Assembly: GCA_003952965.2 (NCBI GenBank)
Contig: CM025855.1
Coordinates: 1,587,252-1,651,251, forward strand
Length of the DNA: 64,000 nt
Reading direction: 5' to 3'
Source: Morella rubra
Taxonomy: Eukaryota; Streptophyta; Magnoliopsida; Fagales; Myricaceae
In this document: piece by piece, positions 60,901 to 64,000 of the stretch
Position numbering within the stretch: the stretch's first letter is position 1
Layout of the letters: the number at the start of each line of letters is the position of its first letter
Program-made: the position numbers and the translations under genes
The notes under the pieces: generated by a model
What the model saw: only the letters and a program-made list of their open reading frames with translations
Told to the model about the DNA's origin: nothing
Databases searched by the model: none

Positions 60901-62131
60901 TTCTAGGTTGCAATCCTGACATACATAGCAACAGCTATTCTAAAGTCATCTCTAATTCACTTTTTTGTGCCCATTCTCCAGAGATCTTTCAGATTCTAAA
61001 CTTGTGTTCCTGTTTGGCAGCACAGCCTTCCTCCTTGGACCTGGGCAACAAATTGGGATGATGTTTGATTCTGTCCGTATCTATGCAACTGTCATTTACC
61101 TTGGATGTATTGTTGTTGCTCTCATTTGTGCTCTTTGGGTAAGTTTGTTATCTTGATTCTACAAAATGTGAAGGCTTTAAGTAACAAGTAAACTATCAAA
61201 ACCAATCTTGTCCCCATAGAATACTTTGTTTTTTTGGAATGATTGGAATGTACCTGCTCTCCTCTGTTTATGTGATATCTGAGATAGGAAAGTTATGCTG
61301 ACTTTATAAGAATCATGTCTTCTGGGGACTTGGACTCATGGTGCATCCTGACCAGTTTCTTTGACGATGGGACCTCTTCTGCATTAATCTCCTGATGGCA
61401 TCCCTTTACTTGGCATGGTCCCTTGCTTTCGAACATATTTAGGGTGCGTTTGCACACCATAATTTTACACGTCTTAAAATTTTAACACAATAAAAAATTA
61501 CAATATAATCTCTCTCTCCCCATCAAATCATTACTTTTTACTATAATAAATATTAAAAATCATCTCTCTCTTCACTTTTTCACCAAATCCAATACCCTAA
61601 AATTTTACAAACAAACACACCCTTAGAGTCTTAAGACACTGGGCAGTTTCAAAATTCTGTAGTCTCGGATGTGGGAAATAAAGCCCAGTTTCATTCCCTT
61701 GTGTGACCCATTATCTTCATATCCATGAAACGATCATTATTGTATGAGTAATCACTGTTCCTGTGTACTGCTTCTTTTCACCTTGCAGATCCACAGCAAG
61801 ATCTTAACAATAATTGCAATCATAAGTGAGACCTGTGCCCTTCTGTGGTGAGTTTGCCTTTCATCAAAATCGACACTCTCTATCTAAGTCTTGTGGCTGA
61901 GGAGAGGGCGTCAGAACCTTCCTTTCTACCTTACTTCATTTGTAGTAGGATGTATCGTCTAGCTTCTCTTCTTCTGATATTGAAAAGGCCTAGTTATGCT
62001 TTTATACTGGTTTATGTCAAGCACTTAATGTATTGGTGATGAACTACTACAGGTACAGCCTGAGTTATATCCCTTTTGCACGGAGAATGGTTTCTCAACT
62101 GATGGTCCGGATGTTCGACACTGAGCTCTAA
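57904..62131 (+). CDS. SFT2/Got1-family vesicle transport membrane protein
   Basis: Coding exons are 57904-58005, 58090-58143, 60339-60412, 61021-61138, 61789-61847 and 62053-62131, all GT-AG, giving 161 aa (plant SFT2 proteins are about 160-165). An acidic cytosolic N-terminus (residues 1-34, with EEQGEGFLDEDSEG) precedes four hydrophobic segments: about 36-55 (IYGFAACLVAGLACMILSLI), 62-85 with FLLGPGQQ after it, 98-118 (ATVIYLGCIVVALICALWIH) and 120-138. The conserved FLLGPGQQIGMMFD loop and the Arg-rich tail FARRMVSQLMVRMF are family hallmarks. Yeast Sft2 acts in fusion of retrograde vesicles with the Golgi, and the same is inferred here. Very large intron 2 contains a TRIM element, and intron 4 contains a MITE. 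Confidence 0.95.
58930..59392 (+). mobile_element. complete TRIM (miniature LTR retrotransposon) in SFT2-like intron 2
   Basis: The 5' LTR (58930-59112, 183 bp) and 3' LTR (59196-59392, 197 bp) align over their full length with many differences; shared blocks include GTGAATAGTATAAGG and TTTTGAAGTCAAAG. Right after the 5' LTR, TGGTATCAGAGC (59115-59126) is the primer-binding site for initiator Met-tRNA. Right before the 3' LTR is a polypurine tract AGGGGGGGGAGA. The internal part is only 83 bp and codes for nothing. CATTC at 58925-58929 and 59393-59397 is the 5-bp target-site duplication. The 3' LTR keeps TG...CA; the 5' LTR has lost its first T (AGTGACA against TGTGACA). The divergence implies an old insertion. 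Confidence 0.92.
59115..59126 (+). other. primer-binding site of the TRIM element
   Basis: TGGTATCAGAGC is the standard plant LTR-element site complementary to the 3' end of initiator Met-tRNA, two bases after the 5' LTR. Confidence 0.9.
61442..61622. mobile_element. Tourist-type (PIF/Harbinger) MITE in SFT2-like intron 4
   Basis: The 181-bp AT-rich element starts GGGTGCGTTTG and ends CAAACACACCC, inverted repeats with one mismatch. It is flanked by TTA at 61439-61441 and 61623-61625, the target duplication of PIF/Harbinger elements. It has no coding capacity. It probably moved with the help of a related full transposase. Confidence 0.88.
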
Positions 62132-62336
62132 ACGATGCAACTTAAAGAAAATGATCGACGGAAAGACTTGAAATTTTGGGATGCGGCTTTCTTTGCATTG
62201 TTTTGAATGTTTGAGTTTGCATTTTTGGGTTTTGCGATTGTCATTGTAGAAGAGAATTGTATATCTGGTGGCTACTTATTCCCCACTATCATTTTTTATC
62301 TCTTGTTTTTGCTTCACTCTTTTGGGTTAACAAGTT

Positions 62337-62342
62337 AATAAA
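62337..62342 (+). terminator. probable poly(A) signal of the SFT2-like gene
   Basis: AATAAA about 205 bases after the stop codon, after a T-rich stretch with TTGTATATCTGG upstream. Confidence 0.5.
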
Positions 62343-62433
62343 GCTTCTCTCTGCTTATTTATTGTTTTGAGTCAACGCCTTTACTCTTTGTTTTTCGCTT
62401 TTTGGTGTTTGGGTCGGGGGCTAAAGAAAACAG

Positions 62434-62815
62434 CAGGCGCACGCAATAGTCCATACTACTAGCTGGACGCTCATGGACTTCCATATGCAATCTTAGGTCA
62501 AGAAGCCCATTTGGCATCCACTTCTCTCCGACACAATGTGCTTACTGAAAGAGATAGCCTTTTGCAAACCATCTCTTGGGCATCTACTAATCCCAGATCA
62601 GATTGGGCATCTTATATTTACTCCAGTTATTAGAGGAGAGGCGAGCCCAAAAGTAGTCCAACTTCTGTTGTCATTTTCCAGCCCAACTAGCCAAACTGGG
62701 TGATTCCTCAGTCTACAACACAATTTTCTGACCATCCAGAGAGAAATTTAACTCTAAAAGATATCTCTTCTGACTTTGTACTATCCAACAACCAAATAAT
62801 GATCTGTGATGGTAT
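62434..62815. repeat. direct repeat of at least 380 bp, copy 1
   Basis: It begins CAGGCGCACGCAATAG and matches the DNA from 63621 to the window end. Apart from a small difference near the start (AATAGTCC against AATTCC) I found no mismatch over about 365 bases. Sequence after 62815 continues without a known partner because the second copy runs off the window. It contains no known gene or domain. Confidence 0.9.
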
Positions 62816-63620
62816 AAACTTAACTCCAAAAGGCATGTGGAATCCGCACTCAACTACCTTAAAAGGTTGACATCTACCGCCCAAAAATGTGTCTTGAGCT
62901 ACCAAAACTTAAATGCCATGTTGATGGAACTTCATAAATGTCACCGCATCTACTCACCGTTCTCAGTTTCATAGAGGGATCTGTCGCCTATGGACCATGT
63001 CATGCTAGCAACTAGACGTCCTTACTTACCCCCAAAAGAAAGAACTAGCTCTCGAATCCCTTTTTTATGATAATGTTTGAAAACTGCAAAAAAACGTCTT
63101 TCTCATTGCGAAATCTTGACTGTTAGTATGGCAATTAAAAGTTTTCAACAGGGAAAGTTCAAATTGTTACCTACAGAGATAGACTCTGAGAGATATGACA
63201 GTGAAATTAGCCCATGCCTTAAATTGATCTCCAGAAGAGAGAGAATCTTTGAATTGCATGCATAGCTTGGGTATTTCGCTAATCACATGTATCATGGGAC
63301 CATCAAGAAACCCTGTAAAAATTCAAGTAGAAATAATTCTGAATTTAAATTTTCCATCAGCATACAAGACTTTAAACCAATTAATAAGCTTAAAGAACCC
63401 ACTTTTTAGCAACAAAACAATATATAATACTCAAAGGCATCTAGCTAGGAAACTCCAAGTCCCTAAGTCACAATATTATTAGTCAAGCACTGTCCGGTGA
63501 TCCAACAGCAGCCTGAAGTTATATCCAGGGCAGTTGGGAATTTCTCAATTAACAGAGAAGATAGGTTTTTGACCAAACAAAATCTGGTAATGCTTTGTTA
63601 ATTAATTGGGTTGGTAAAGG
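62816..63620. other. spacer between the two terminal direct repeats
   Basis: About 805 bases with no supported gene or RNA. Short frames at 63077-63265 and 63249-63482 resemble nothing known. If the repeats are LTRs, this would be most of a small non-autonomous element, but I saw no primer-binding site or polypurine tract at the visible repeat edges. Confidence 0.45.
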
Positions 63621-64000
63621 CAGGCGCACGCAATTCCATACTACTAGCTGGACGCTCATGGACTTCCATATGCAATCTTAGGTCAAGAAGCCCATTTGGC
63701 ATCCACTTCTCTCCGACACAATGTGCTTACTGAAAGAGATAGCCTTTTGCAAACCATCTCTTGGGCATCTACTAATCCCAGATCAGATTGGGCATCTTAT
63801 ATTTACTCCAGTTATTAGAGGAGAGGCGAGCCCAAAAGTAGTCCAACTTCTGTTGTCATTTTCCAGCCCAACTAGCCAAACTGGGTGATTCCTCAGTCTA
63901 CAACACAATTTTCTGACCATCCAGAGAGAAATTTAACTCTAAAAGATATCTCTTCTGACTTTGTACTATCCAACAACCAAATAATGATCTGTGATGGTAT
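63621..64000. repeat. direct repeat of at least 380 bp, copy 2 (cut by window end)
   Basis: The second copy begins CAGGCGCACGCAATTCC, 1187 bases after copy 1, and remains identical to it up to the last base. The true right edge lies outside the window. Confidence 0.9.

Overview
This is nuclear DNA from a core eudicot plant, most likely a woody rosid. The evidence is long AT-rich introns, many TTC/CT/TA microsatellites, poly(A)- and LTR-type transposon remnants, and plant-specific proteins (CCT-motif, ATX3/4/5-class trithorax, plastid fibrillin with a kinase-like domain). I found no prokaryotic genes, rRNA, tRNA or CRISPR array. I cannot name the species. Exon structures were built by hand from homology and splice sites; every exon chain given here keeps one reading frame from start to stop.

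Six protein genes are supported. (1) A CCT-motif (CMF-type) nuclear protein, 6440-10813 (+), 4 coding exons, 281 aa. (2) A histone H3 lysine methyltransferase of the ATX3/4/5 class, 16397-26417 (+), 23 coding exons, 1094 aa, with two GC-AG introns. (3) A large RD/RE-rich protein resembling plant HIZ2, the proposed ZC3H13/Flacc counterpart of the m6A writer, 36003-28354 (-), 5 exons, 1236 aa. (4) An ORG1/PAP14-like plastid protein with a degenerate kinase domain fused to a fibrillin domain, 41413-47561 (+), 13 coding exons, 676 aa. (5) Splicing factor SF3A subunit 3 (SF3a60), 57340-48725 (-), 12 exons, 510 aa. (6) An SFT2/Got1-type Golgi transport membrane protein, 57904-62131 (+), 6 exons, 161 aa. 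From memory, genes 1-4 have the same order as Arabidopsis AT5G53420-AT5G53450, so this is an old conserved block. Genes 5 and 6 are head to head and share a promoter of about 560 bp with three CACGTG boxes.

The rest is intergenic or intronic. 1-6270 holds two tandem duplications and no gene. 10.9-16 kb holds a relatively GC-rich stretch cut by a 5'-truncated LINE with a clear target-site duplication. 36.5-40.4 kb holds an inverted-repeat element. 47.6-48.7 kb holds a minisatellite-like duplication. The SFT2 introns hold a complete TRIM element (two LTRs, a Met-tRNA primer site, a polypurine tract and a 5-bp target duplication) and a Tourist-type MITE with TTA duplications. The window ends inside the second copy of a nearly identical direct repeat of at least 380 bp.

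Functionally, three neighbours concern gene expression: histone methylation, probable m6A writer function and splicing. These three carry telo-box motifs (AAACCCTAA/TTAGGGTTT) near their starts. I found no new multi-gene system. The points most worth a second look are the paired GC-AG introns, the pseudokinase-fibrillin fusion, upstream ORFs in three genes, and the terminal direct repeat.
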